In this document: positions 1 to 7,075 of the stretch, piece by piece | Layout: each line of letters begins with the position of its first letter | Numbering within the stretch: position 1 is the stretch's first letter | Program-made: the position numbers and the translations under genes | The notes under the pieces: model-generated | What the model was told of the DNA's origin: nothing | The model's database searches: none | The model's input: only the letters and a program-made list of their open reading frames with translations | Origin: an uncultured Bacteroidales bacterium | GTDB lineage: Bacteria > Bacteroidota > Bacteroidia > Bacteroidales > UBA932 | DNA length: 7,962 bases | NCBI GenBank assembly: GCA_945874815.1 | Contig: CAMCIE010000055.1 | Location: 1-7,962, forward strand | Direction of reading: 5' to 3'

Positions 1-403
1 ATGCCTGGGACCCGATAACTTTAATTGATTCAGGCAGAACAACTTTCGCAAGTGATGCGCAGTTGTCGAAAGCAGAAGTTCCCAATTCATTTATGGAACC
101 TGAGATTACAGCCTGTGTCATTTTGTTGCAGAAAGCGAATGCATGGCTGCCCAGACTGGTTACCTTCTCCGGAATGTTGATAGATGAAAGATTCCAGCAA
201 TAATAGAAAGCATGTTCGCCTATGCTCCTGAGTGATGCCGGAAGGTCAATGGACGGAAGATAATAACAATAATAGAAAGCATAATCTCCGATATCGGTAA
301 GATTGGGTGAAAGCTCCAGATTCTTCAGATACCAGCAGGTATCGAATGCATGGTTTCCAATGATTTCTATGCTTTCCGGCAGGATGATGCTTTCCAATTT
401 GGA
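1..403 (-). repeat. Tandem LRR_5 coding repeats, 69 bp (23 residues) per unit
   Basis: Five complete units and one partial unit lie in register: residues 360-382, 383-405, 406-428, 429-451, 452-474 and 475 onward. The first five end in AFxxC (AFDTC, AFYYC, AFYYC, AFAFC, AFDNC). Two adjacent units share an identical 16-bp stretch at 198-213 and 267-282, exactly 69 bp apart, which suggests recent duplication or gene conversion. The array continues past the left edge, so its total length cannot be given. Confidence 0.85.
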
Positions 404-1480
404 GTTCCTGAACAGCCCGTCCGGTATTTCCGTGACTGAAGTAAAAAACTTCAATTCATTGAAATTGACAAAATCCGCTGTTGAGCTCAGCAAGCGCAAA
501 TCTTTCACGGCTGCTGCCTCTGCAGTTGAAAGCTCGCCATCATGGTCGGTATCGAAAGCTTTGACACACATCTGCTTGACAACAGTGTCCTGGAATACGA
601 TGTTTCCCTGTGGGTCAGTTTCATCGCCACCGTCTGTAACTGGCACAGTCAACTCAGGCATGGTCAGGATTGTTGACCTATACACCTGATTCTGCATTGA
701 CGTAGAAACAACATTGGTTGAACCATCCATATCAGCGATAGTGACAGTGAAACCTTTGCTGAAATTCACTGGTGGAAGACTGATAATGAATCTTGTTGCC
801 TTGGAAGGAGACAGCTGAATGCCTCTACCGCAAATAAGTGTCACAGAAGTCCCATTCCCGGTAAGGGTGATGTCGGGATTGCTTCCTGCACTGACAGAAA
901 CTGAAGCAGATCCGCAAAGGTTTTCTCCTGAATTTCCTTCAATCCGGATTGAACTCACTGTCATGCTTCCAGTCAGGTTGAGTTCCAGGGCACCGAGCAC
1001 ATTCTTGAAACTCAAGTTTCTTTGTGATGCAGATTCTGTCACGGCAGCCATAATGAAGTTCTCATTTGGAAATGAATCGGCACTATATGTCTGATACTCA
1101 GGAAGGACAAATCCAGAGATAATGTATGAACCTGAATACTGGGAACAAGAAAGATTGTCAGAATACGGATATATAGCAATGTTTGCATCAAGGGAAGATC
1201 CCTCTTCCGGCTCATAGACAAGGGTAAATGTGCCATGGGTGGTACCGGCACATTCATCACTCACGGCATATTTTGATATGCCGGTAGAACCCTCAAAAAC
1301 GGAGATGCAGTCTCCTTTGTTCCATAAAACTTTATAATCGTCTGACAGAGAAGTCTTTGTGCCATTGCTTTCAGTTACCGCGGTAAAATGTGAAGGTTCT
1401 GAACTCCTTTCTGGCAGTCTGTTCATATCGCAGGCAACGACAGCCAACAGGCATGTTGCCAAGAACATTCTTTTCATCAT
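1..1480 (-). CDS. BspA-like leucine-rich-repeat surface lipoprotein with fimbrillin-like N-terminus (partial, 3' end outside window)
   Basis: An open frame reads from ATG at 1480 to the left edge without a stop: 493 codons, C-terminus missing. The N-terminus is a lipoprotein signal (basic MMKR, hydrophobic stretch, lipobox VVAC with Cys17), followed by Asp at +2. Acidic residues after this Cys are common in Bacteroidota surface-exported lipoproteins. Residues about 30-275 resemble the fimbrillin-like domains of Bacteroidales surface proteins (TKTSLSDDYKVLWNKGD near 41-57). Residues 310-321 form a canonical EF-hand loop (D310, D312, D314, G315, E316, E321). From about 360, LRR_5 repeats of exactly 23 residues follow, with a recurring AF..C signature and an LP..L..IG strand and turn. 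The likely role is adhesion or ligand binding at the cell surface, inferred from BspA relatives; the ligand is unknown. The start follows the stop of the small upstream gene by 10 bp, so the two are probably cotranscribed. Met2 or Met5 are alternative starts. Confidence 0.9.
   Translation of the reverse strand, partial: MMKRMFLATCLLAVVACDMNRLPERSSEPSHFTAVTESNGTKTSLSDDYKVLWNKGDCISVFEGSTGISKYAVSDECAGTTHGTFTLVYEPEEGSSLDANIAIYPYSDNLSCSQYSGSYIISGFVLPEYQTYSADSFPNENFIMAAVTESASQRNLSFKNVLGALELNLTGSMTVSSIRIEGNSGENLCGSASVSVSAGSNPDITLTGNGTSVTLICGRGIQLSPSKATRFIISLPPVNFSKGFTVTIADMDGSTNVVSTSMQNQVYRSTILTMPELTVPVTDGGDETDPQGNIVFQDTVVKQMCVKAFDTDHDGELSTAEAAAVKDLRLLSSTADFVNFNELKFFTSVTEIPDGLFRNSKLESIILPESIEIIGNHAFDTCWYLKNLELSPNLTDIGDYAFYYCYYLPSIDLPASLRSIGEHAFYYCWNLSSINIPEKVTSLGSHAFAFCNKMTQAVISGSINELGTSAFDNCASLAKVVLPESIKVIGSQA
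518..553 (-). other. EF-hand-like calcium-binding loop within the lipoprotein
   Basis: The 12-residue loop DTDHDGELSTAE (residues 310-321) has Asp at positions 1, 3 and 5, Gly at 6, a hydrophobic residue at 8, Ser at 9 and Glu at 12, matching the EF-hand/dockerin loop consensus. It lies in the linker between the fimbrillin-like domain and the LRR array. Such single loops are seen in other Bacteroidales BspA-type proteins. Calcium binding itself is inferred. Confidence 0.7.
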
Positions 1481-1490
1481 TAAATTAACA

Positions 1491-1655
1491 TTAAAACCTT
1501 TCAAACGAATCGATATTTCTCCATGAGTCATCTGCTGACATCGACCATGTTCCGGTGATTGTCCTAATGTCTTCTGTGTCAGATTGTCCTGAAATGCAAA
1601 TTAAACCTTCAGTTGACAGAATGATGATTTCAGATTTTGGGGATGTGTATTCCAT
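1491..1655 (-). CDS. Small 54-residue protein of unknown function, upstream of the LRR lipoprotein
   Basis: The frame runs from ATG at 1655 to TAA at 1491-1493 and encodes 54 residues. It begins MEYTSPKSEIIILSTEG, then has a short hydrophobic stretch with a single Cys at position 20 (GLICISG). A polar, acidic tail follows with Trp at 37 and 45 and the terminal residues SFERF. It has no signal peptide or clear membrane segment. I recognise the general type: short Bacteroidales proteins with an M[KE]Y..P..E start and a GLICxSG-like segment, often found before fimbrillin-like or BspA-type lipoprotein genes. That is recalled resemblance, not a search result, and no function is known to me. Support for a real gene is positional: it fills the whole space between a good promoter (1683-1714) and the lipoprotein start. 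The leader before its ATG is A/T-rich, as is typical for the phylum, and its stop is 10 bp before the next start. Confidence 0.7.
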   Translation of the reverse strand: MEYTSPKSEIIILSTEGLICISGQSDTEDIRTITGTWSMSADDSWRNIDSFERF

Positions 1656-1682
1656 AATTTTTAATTTTTATCGCATACCACA

Positions 1683-1714
1683 CAAAGATAATAATTTAGC
1701 CTTTATTCATCAAT
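1683..1714 (-). promoter_or_regulatory. Bacteroidota-type promoter for the small gene and LRR lipoprotein
   Basis: On the minus strand the sequence TATCTTTG (1690 to 1683) matches the Bacteroidota primary sigma -7 consensus TAnnTTTG exactly. ATTG (1714 to 1711) sits 20 bp upstream and fits the -33 box TTTG at three of four bases. A transcript would start near 1676-1678, leaving about 20 nt of A/T-rich leader before the ATG at 1655. The -33 box overlaps the hutI stop codon (1710-1712). Confidence 0.65.
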
Positions 1715-2957
1715 GATAACCCAACTGTTTTAATAAACAATCGGGTCCTAGAGCTATGAAAGGACTCTGGTGGGCATAAGGGATGAACGAAAGTGAAGGC
1801 AGAGGCTTGGTTATGATCAGAGACGCCTTCTTTCCCCTGGTTATCGAACCGAGCATGCTTTCAACCCCCATGGCATAGGCAGAATTAATCGTACAGGCGT
1901 TGAATGCCTCTTCAGGAGTAAGTCTCATCCGGATGCAACCCAGAGCCATTACGAAACGCATGTCACCGCTCGGGGACGAACCTGGATTATAGTCTGAAGC
2001 CAGAGCCACGGGAAGGCCGGCACGAATATAATCCTTCGCCCTTCCATACGGCATGCCCAAAAAGAAAGATGCCCCCGGAAGCATCGTAGGCATGGTCTGA
2101 CTGCCTTTCAGAACCTCAATTTCCTCATCAGTAGTCCTTTCCAGATGGTCAACCGACAAGGCACCGAATTTCACCCCCACCTGGACACCTCCGGACACCG
2201 CCAGCTCGTTGGCATGGATTTTCGGCTTCAGCCCATGGGCAGCTCCCACCTCCAATATCCTGGCAGTCTGCTCCACTGTGAAGAACCCCTCATCGCAGAA
2301 AACATCGACAAATTCAGCAAGATTCTCCGCAGCCACCGCTGGAATCATTTCATTACAAACAAGGTCAACATAACCCTGCTGATTGCCCCTGAAAGCTCTT
2401 CCAACAGCATGTGCCCCTAGAAAAGTCGCCTTTATTTCAATAGGAACCGCCTGACGTATCCTTTTAATAACGCGAAGCATTTTCAGCTCATCTTCCGTAG
2501 TGAGCCCATATCCGCTCTTTATCTCAAGAGCGCCAGTACCCTTAGCCATCACCTCCTGAACTCTCTGGATTGACTGCCTGAAAAGCTCATCCTCCGAAGT
2601 GGAGTGGAGCAAATCAGCGGAATTGAGGATACCGCCGCCTCTGGCAGCAATCTCCTCGTAGCTCAGCCCGGCGATTTTGTCACGGAACTCCCCGTCGCGG
2701 CACCCGGCATATACGACGTGACTGTGAGAATCGCAGAAAGAAGGCATCACATAGCCTCCCTTCGCATCAATCATCTTATCGGCCTGAGGCAGAGGAGAAT
2801 CAGACACGGGACCAAAATCCACAATAATACCGTCATCGACAAGAAGCCAGGCATTGTCGATACATTCGACCTTGCCCATCTCCTCTCCTGATAGTTTACG
2901 TTTACCCTGCGGAAGGATACCGGCCAGAGTGCCGATATTGTGAATCAACGTCCTCAT
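1710..2957 (-). CDS. hutI: Imidazolonepropionase
   Basis: HutI (EC 3.5.2.7) hydrolyses 4-imidazolone-5-propionate to N-formimino-L-glutamate, the third step of histidine degradation, in the cytoplasm. The 415-residue length is normal for this amidohydrolase-superfamily family. The N-terminal beta domain is followed by the metal motif SHSH (His78, His80). Further family signatures are EIKSGYGL (145-152), FLGAHAVGRAFRG (179-191), KIHANEL with metal ligand His248, VDHLE (269-273), and ASDYNPGSSP with metal ligand Asp322. All expected ligands are present, so it should be active. Its ATG overlaps the hutH stop codon as ATGA, which implies translational coupling and one hutH-hutI transcript. The stop (1710-1712) is followed at once by the promoter of the next gene pair, with no visible terminator hairpin, so read-through is possible. 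Confidence 0.97.
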   Translation of the reverse strand: MRTLIHNIGTLAGILPQGKRKLSGEEMGKVECIDNAWLLVDDGIIVDFGPVSDSPLPQADKMIDAKGGYVMPSFCDSHSHVVYAGCRDGEFRDKIAGLSYEEIAARGGGILNSADLLHSTSEDELFRQSIQRVQEVMAKGTGALEIKSGYGLTTEDELKMLRVIKRIRQAVPIEIKATFLGAHAVGRAFRGNQQGYVDLVCNEMIPAVAAENLAEFVDVFCDEGFFTVEQTARILEVGAAHGLKPKIHANELAVSGGVQVGVKFGALSVDHLERTTDEEIEVLKGSQTMPTMLPGASFFLGMPYGRAKDYIRAGLPVALASDYNPGSSPSGDMRFVMALGCIRMRLTPEEAFNACTINSAYAMGVESMLGSITRGKKASLIITKPLPSLSFIPYAHQSPFIALGPDCLLKQLGYH

Positions 2958-4435
2958 TTCCTCAGGAATTCAATCGATTTCTCGATAAGCGGATGCATAT
3001 AAGTGTCATCATTGATGAACGGAACGACCTTCCTGTACTCTTGATGAAGATGCTCGATAGCATCGGAAGAACGGAGAGGACGTCTGAACTCAAGAGCCTG
3101 TGCTGCATTGAAGAGCTCGATTGCAAGCACCCTTTCAGTGTTTTCAACCACTCTGACAAGCTTGGTGGCAGCATTGGCACCCATGCTGACATGGTCCTCC
3201 TGACCCTGTGATGAAGGGATGGAATCTGCACTTGCCGGCATACAAAGACCCTTGCTCTGGCTTACGATTGAAGCAGCAGTGTATTGAGGAATCATGAATC
3301 CGCTGTTGATACCGCTCTTTGCAACCAGGAAGCTCGGAAGGTCCCTCTGACCGGAGATGAGCTTGTAAATACGTCTTTCTGAGATATTTGACAACTCCGA
3401 CATTGCAATGGCAAGCATATCCATAGGAATGGCAATCGGCTCTCCGTGGAAATTGCCGGCTGAAATGATGAGGTCTTCATCAGGGAAGACCGTAGGGTTG
3501 TCAGTTGCGCTGTTTATCTCAGTCTCGATTACAGACTTGACATATCTGAGAGTGTCCTTGGCAGCACCGTGCACCTGCGGCATGCATCTGAATGAATATG
3601 GATCCTGGACATGTTTCTTAGGCCTCTCTATAATCTGGCTGCCTTTCAGAAGATGAAGAATGTTGGCGGCAGTCTCAATCTGTCCCTGGTGAGGGCGGAC
3701 CTGATGGACCTGAGGATAGAATGGCTCAATGCGACCGTCATAAGCCTCTAGTGACAACGTGCCGATTATGTCGGCCCACCTGGAAAGCCTTTCAGCATTG
3801 ATGACAGACCAAACTGCATGGGCACTCATGAACTGGGTTCCGTTCAAAAGGGCAAGGCCCTCCTTCGACTTTAGCCTGATAGGCTCCCATCCGAGAGTCT
3901 TCCACACCTGGGCGGCGCTTTTGATTTCGCCGTTGAAATATACTTCTCCCAGACCTATCAGCGGCAGACACATGTGGGCCAGAGGGGCAAGGTCTCCGGA
4001 AGCTCCGAGCGAACCCTGCTGATAGACCACCGGGATGATGTCATTGTTGAACATATCTGCCAACCTCCTGACAGTCACGAGCTGGACACCTGAGAAACCG
4101 TACGAAAGAGACTGAATCTTGAGAAGAAGCATCAGTTTTACAATCTCCGGACGCACAAGCTCGCCGGTACCGCAGGCATGTGACATTACCAGATTGTGCT
4201 GAAGCTGAGAAAGGTCCTCAGAAGGGATTGTGATGTTGCAGAGAGAGCCGAATCCTGTAGTCACACCATACACCGGTCTTCCGATGTCTTTCATTTTTTC
4301 ATCGAGGAACTTGCGGCATTTGAGCACCGCCTCTTCCGCTTCTTTTCCGATTTCAATGGTCAAATGGTTATCAATGATTTCCTTGACACGTTCGATAGTC
4401 AATTTATCCTTTGAAATGATATGGCTATTATTCAT
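2954..4435 (-). CDS. hutH: Histidine ammonia-lyase (histidase)
   Basis: HutH (EC 4.3.1.3) deaminates L-histidine to trans-urocanate and ammonia, the entry step of the hut pathway; family members are cytoplasmic tetramers. The 493-residue product is full length for the aromatic amino-acid lyase family. The self-cyclising Ala145-Ser146-Gly147 triad, within GSLGASGDLAPLAHM, forms the MIO electrophile. Other conserved elements are VYGVTTGFG with Tyr56, LLNGTQ with Asn198, DPYSFRCMPQVHG (278-290), SATDNP (309-314), GNFHGEP (327-333) and GQEDHVSMG with Glu413. All key catalytic positions are present. The ATG at 4435 is preceded by an A/T-rich leader and a perfect -7 box (4458-4465), with no Shine-Dalgarno, which is usual in this phylum. 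It is the first gene of a hutH-hutI unit, divergent from the Wzi-family gene. Confidence 0.97.
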   Translation of the reverse strand: MNNSHIISKDKLTIERVKEIIDNHLTIEIGKEAEEAVLKCRKFLDEKMKDIGRPVYGVTTGFGSLCNITIPSEDLSQLQHNLVMSHACGTGELVRPEIVKLMLLLKIQSLSYGFSGVQLVTVRRLADMFNNDIIPVVYQQGSLGASGDLAPLAHMCLPLIGLGEVYFNGEIKSAAQVWKTLGWEPIRLKSKEGLALLNGTQFMSAHAVWSVINAERLSRWADIIGTLSLEAYDGRIEPFYPQVHQVRPHQGQIETAANILHLLKGSQIIERPKKHVQDPYSFRCMPQVHGAAKDTLRYVKSVIETEINSATDNPTVFPDEDLIISAGNFHGEPIAIPMDMLAIAMSELSNISERRIYKLISGQRDLPSFLVAKSGINSGFMIPQYTAASIVSQSKGLCMPASADSIPSSQGQEDHVSMGANAATKLVRVVENTERVLAIELFNAAQALEFRRPLRSSDAIEHLHQEYRKVVPFINDDTYMHPLIEKSIEFLRK

Positions 4436-4457
4436 TGCATATTAATTTAATGTAACG

Positions 4458-4465
4458 CAAACTTA
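4458..4465 (-). promoter_or_regulatory. -7 box of the hutH promoter
   Basis: On the minus strand TAAGTTTG matches TAnnTTTG exactly and lies 22 bp upstream of the hutH ATG, so the 5' leader would be short, about 15 nt. No good TTTG-like -33 box is seen at 19-21 bp spacing, so an activator may be needed. This is inference. Confidence 0.5.
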
Positions 4466-4488
4466 CACAATATTTACATATAACTTGC

Positions 4489-4496
4489 TATATTTG
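4489..4496 (+). promoter_or_regulatory. -7 box of the Wzi-family gene promoter
   Basis: TATATTTG matches TAnnTTTG exactly and lies 22 bp upstream of the ATG at 4519. The expected -33 position (about 4465-4470) falls beside and partly over the hutH -7 box and is a poor match to TTTG. The two promoters are therefore interlocked. Confidence 0.55.
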
Positions 4497-4518
4497 CCGC
4501 GATAAATCTCTATTTTCT

Positions 4519-5997
4519 ATGAAAATGCTCAGAATTGTGAGCGTGTGTGTCGCTCTTTTACTTTTCCCGATATATAACATCAATGCCCAGGGTTGGTCTG
4601 CCGAATTCAACGCCTCCCTCAGAGGTGCCTATGGCACAGGTGATTACATGCCATTCTGGGCCAGGACAGGTGAGGAAGGAACACTGCCAGTCACATCATC
4701 AGGCCTTCTCAGGGCAGGGGCCAGGCTCGGATACCATGCCGCCAACGGACTGTTTTTTGAAGCCGAAGGGGATCTGGCCGGAGCACTGAAAGCAAACAGC
4801 CCCTATGACCCGGGAAGGAAATCTGCTTTTGTCAACCGTCTGTATGTGTCAGGAGGATGGAAAATGATTCGTCTGGATGTGGGCATAGCTCCTAGAACCA
4901 GAGAATTGGGAGATTTGTCAATAACCGGAGGAGACGTCATATACACTGGCAATGCCCGGAATCTGCCCGGAGTGAACCTGTGGTCGGACTGGATTTATTT
5001 CGAAAAGGGACATTGGTTCGGTCTCAAAGCCAATCTTGCACATTATCAGATGACTGACAACCGATATGTGAAAAATGCGCTCCTGCACAACAAATCACTT
5101 TCATTTAAGGTCGCCCTCGGACGCAAAGTGGATTTCATAGGCGGATTCGAGCATTGGGCACAATGGGGAGGGGAGTCTCCGAAATACGGCCCCCAACCAT
5201 CATCTTTCAGGGATTATATGAAGATTTTCCTGGGCAGGAGCGGAGGTTCGGATGCTACGACATCGGACCAGATTAACGTACTTGGCAACCATCTTGGCAG
5301 GGAATATATAAGGATAATCTGGCGTGCCAATCCGTTCACCATGACCTTCCAATATGACAAACTCTTCGAGGACGGCTCCGGAATGAGACTTCAGAACTTC
5401 CCTGACGGAGTGTGGTCACTCGCATTTGCAATGAAAGACAGGGATGCAATCGTGACGGATGTAATCTATGAACTTGTGACCACCACATGGCAGTCCGGTC
5501 CGGCCCATGACCGCCCTGCCACAGAGGAAGAAAAGGCAAATCAGGATCCATCCGATCCATTTTATGGAAAAATAGTGCTCAGAGGCGGTGACAATTATTT
5601 CAATAACGGGGAATATGCCAGCGGATGGACATTCCATGGACGTACGATAGGACTGCCCCTGATCATCCCGAATGCACCGGATGAGAATGGAATCACCAAA
5701 GGTGTGATATGCAACAGAGTAAGGGCTCATCACCTTGCCCTTCGAGGCAATATCTATCTTCCTTATACATTGAAATCCACCTTCAGCAAGAATTATGGAC
5801 AATACCATCAGGGCGAGAGCTCAATGTTTGCATCCACACCATGGCAGCTTTCGCTCGCTCTTGAACTTGGATTTGACAGATTCCTCAAAGACCTTCCAAT
5901 TTCCTTGAACGCAGGCTTGTACGGAGATGTGGGAAAGGTGTATCAGAACAGTTTCGGGGTGACTCTACGCATTGGATTCAGCAAGCTGTTCAATTAG
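4519..5997 (+). CDS. Capsule assembly Wzi family protein (outer-membrane beta-barrel)
   Basis: The 492-residue product starts with a clear signal peptide: MKMLR, then a hydrophobic core, with probable cleavage after Ala23 (INA/QG). The mature protein has no further membrane helices. It is rich in alternating aromatic and polar strands (FNASLRGAYG, GLFFEAEGDL, LYVSGGWKMIRLDVG, ISLNAGLYGD), as in an outer-membrane barrel. The segments MPFWARTGEEGTLP (44-57), NHLGREYIRI (257-266) and DNYFNNGEYASGW (358-370) resemble Bacteroidota proteins annotated as Caps_assemb_Wzi. E. coli Wzi is an outer-membrane lectin that anchors group 1 capsule; here the role in attaching surface polysaccharide is inferred from family and from the adjacent glycosyltransferase. 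It is transcribed divergently from hutH. Its last 33 bp overlap the convergent glycosyltransferase gene. The family call rests on recalled resemblance; a different barrel family is less likely. Confidence 0.82.
   Translation: MKMLRIVSVCVALLLFPIYNINAQGWSAEFNASLRGAYGTGDYMPFWARTGEEGTLPVTSSGLLRAGARLGYHAANGLFFEAEGDLAGALKANSPYDPGRKSAFVNRLYVSGGWKMIRLDVGIAPRTRELGDLSITGGDVIYTGNARNLPGVNLWSDWIYFEKGHWFGLKANLAHYQMTDNRYVKNALLHNKSLSFKVALGRKVDFIGGFEHWAQWGGESPKYGPQPSSFRDYMKIFLGRSGGSDATTSDQINVLGNHLGREYIRIIWRANPFTMTFQYDKLFEDGSGMRLQNFPDGVWSLAFAMKDRDAIVTDVIYELVTTTWQSGPAHDRPATEEEKANQDPSDPFYGKIVLRGGDNYFNNGEYASGWTFHGRTIGLPLIIPNAPDENGITKGVICNRVRAHHLALRGNIYLPYTLKSTFSKNYGQYHQGESSMFASTPWQLSLALELGFDRFLKDLPISLNAGLYGDVGKVYQNSFGVTLRIGFSKLFN
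5965..5997. other. 33-bp convergent coding overlap between the Wzi-family gene and the glycosyltransferase
   Basis: The plus-strand gene stops with TAG at 5995-5997 and the minus-strand gene stops with TAG read at 5967-5965, so the last 11 codons of each share the same DNA. No convincing terminator hairpin with a T-tract is visible on either strand nearby, so transcripts probably run into each other as antisense. Confidence 0.85.
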
Positions 5998-7056
5998 AGA
6001 GAGATACTCTTTGCGGAATCTGTCCATGGATAGTTTTCGGATGGCAATTTCCCGTCCGGCGCTGCCATATTCCTCGAATTTGTCCCGCCCTTTCGTGATG
6101 ACCTCTTCAAGCACATTGACCATGTCATCCAGGTCAGTCGGATCGAACAACCATCCGTTCACTCCCTTCTGTACATAGAGCGCATTGTCGCTCACATCGC
6201 TGCATACAACAGGAAGCCCGCACGAGAGGGCTTCGCAGACTGCGTTGGGAGTGCCTTCGTAAAAACTCGGGAGACAGAAAACATCAGCATTGTGATAGAT
6301 CGCCCGGACATCCTGAAGAGCATCCTTTATCTCAAAAACATCATCGAGCCCGAGCTTGGAAATCAAAGCCATGCATTTCTTCCAGAATCTGCTCTGGCGA
6401 GTTGCACCATACCATTCAATCTTGAACTGCAAACCCCTGGTTTTCAGAATACCTGCCGCCTTGATCAGCCCGTGGAGATTTTTCCTGCGGCTCACTCTGG
6501 CAACTACGGCAATCCTGACAACTCCATCCCTGCCTTTCTTCGGGGCAGGGACGAATTTGTCAACATCCACGAAATTGATAATCGCGGAAGCCTTCTTCCG
6601 GAAGGCTGGAACGAAGCTCGTCACATGATTGTGCTGAGCGTACGAATTGCTTATAATCCAATCCGCTTTGGAGTATAACATAAAGCTGAACCAGTCGTTC
6701 AGATGGAAACTCTTGAAGAGGATCCTCTCAGATACTATCAGCTTGAAATCCCTGAAGATGAATTTCGCCAGGCAGGCCTTGGAACTTGCGCTTGAAGCGA
6801 AAGCAATCACCAACTGGGTGCCCTGCTCTTTCAAATGAGCGGCAATGTCTCTGGCAAGAGTGAACGGACCCAGCCTCTTTGGAATATAAGTGGCGGGTAT
6901 TCCGTTCTCCTTCAGATAATTGCTGAAGAAATCCCTGGGGATATAAGTCACAATTTCAACATCATGGCCAGCCTCCTTCAGAAGCACGGCAAGCCCTGTG
7001 AGCTGTCTTTCCACACCTCCAACTTCCAGGGATCTCAATAAACACACAATCCTCAT
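5965..7056 (-). CDS. Glycosyltransferase family 4 (GT-B fold)
   Basis: This 363-residue protein is a cytoplasmic or membrane-associated retaining glycosyltransferase, probably adding a sugar to a surface polysaccharide or lipopolysaccharide; donor and acceptor cannot be told. The N-terminal Rossmann domain opens MRIVCLLRSLEVGGVERQL, with the GGVER loop at 13-17 typical of GT4. The C-terminal Glycos_transf_1 domain has VVARVSRRKNLHGLIKA (184-200) and the nucleotide-sugar motif EGTPNAVCE (Glu267 to Glu275, an E-x7-E), followed by GLPVVCSD. I chose ATG at 7056 because it begins the first beta strand. An in-frame TTG at 7086 would add ten residues and overlap hutU, and is less likely. A purine run (AGGAAAG) lies directly before the ATG. 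The start is 19 bp after the hutU stop on the same strand, so cotranscription is likely. The 3' end overlaps the Wzi-family gene tail to tail. Confidence 0.9.
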   Translation of the reverse strand: MRIVCLLRSLEVGGVERQLTGLAVLLKEAGHDVEIVTYIPRDFFSNYLKENGIPATYIPKRLGPFTLARDIAAHLKEQGTQLVIAFASSASSKACLAKFIFRDFKLIVSERILFKSFHLNDWFSFMLYSKADWIISNSYAQHNHVTSFVPAFRKKASAIINFVDVDKFVPAPKKGRDGVVRIAVVARVSRRKNLHGLIKAAGILKTRGLQFKIEWYGATRQSRFWKKCMALISKLGLDDVFEIKDALQDVRAIYHNADVFCLPSFYEGTPNAVCEALSCGLPVVCSDVSDNALYVQKGVNGWLFDPTDLDDMVNVLEEVITKGRDKFEEYGSAGREIAIRKLSMDRFRKEYLSLIEQLAESNA

Positions 7057-7075
7057 CTTTCCTGTAACATCCAGA

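Noticed and set aside
1..403. Regularly spaced 69-bp repeats as a possible CRISPR array
   Set aside because: The spacing is that of 23-residue LRR units within an open reading frame, and no constant repeat with variable spacers exists.
303..689. 128-codon plus-strand open frame
   Set aside because: It is antisense to the LRR lipoprotein, has no recognisable domain, and the minus-strand frame here has clear LRR and EF-hand motifs.
1491..1655. The small gene as an attenuator leader peptide for the lipoprotein or hut genes
   Set aside because: It contains no histidine run or other codon cluster, and no alternative hairpins with a T-tract are visible after it.
5416..5808. 130-codon minus-strand open frame opposite the Wzi-family gene
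   Set aside because: It lies wholly inside the signal-peptide-bearing plus-strand gene and shows no recognisable protein features.
5990..6020. Possible terminator hairpin around AGAG-AGATA-CTCT
   Set aside because: The stem is only four base pairs, there is no T-tract on either strand, and it lies within glycosyltransferase coding sequence.
6292..6678. 128-codon plus-strand open frame opposite the glycosyltransferase
   Set aside because: It is a shadow frame. The minus strand carries the GT4 motifs across the same bases, and this frame has no plausible promoter or domain.
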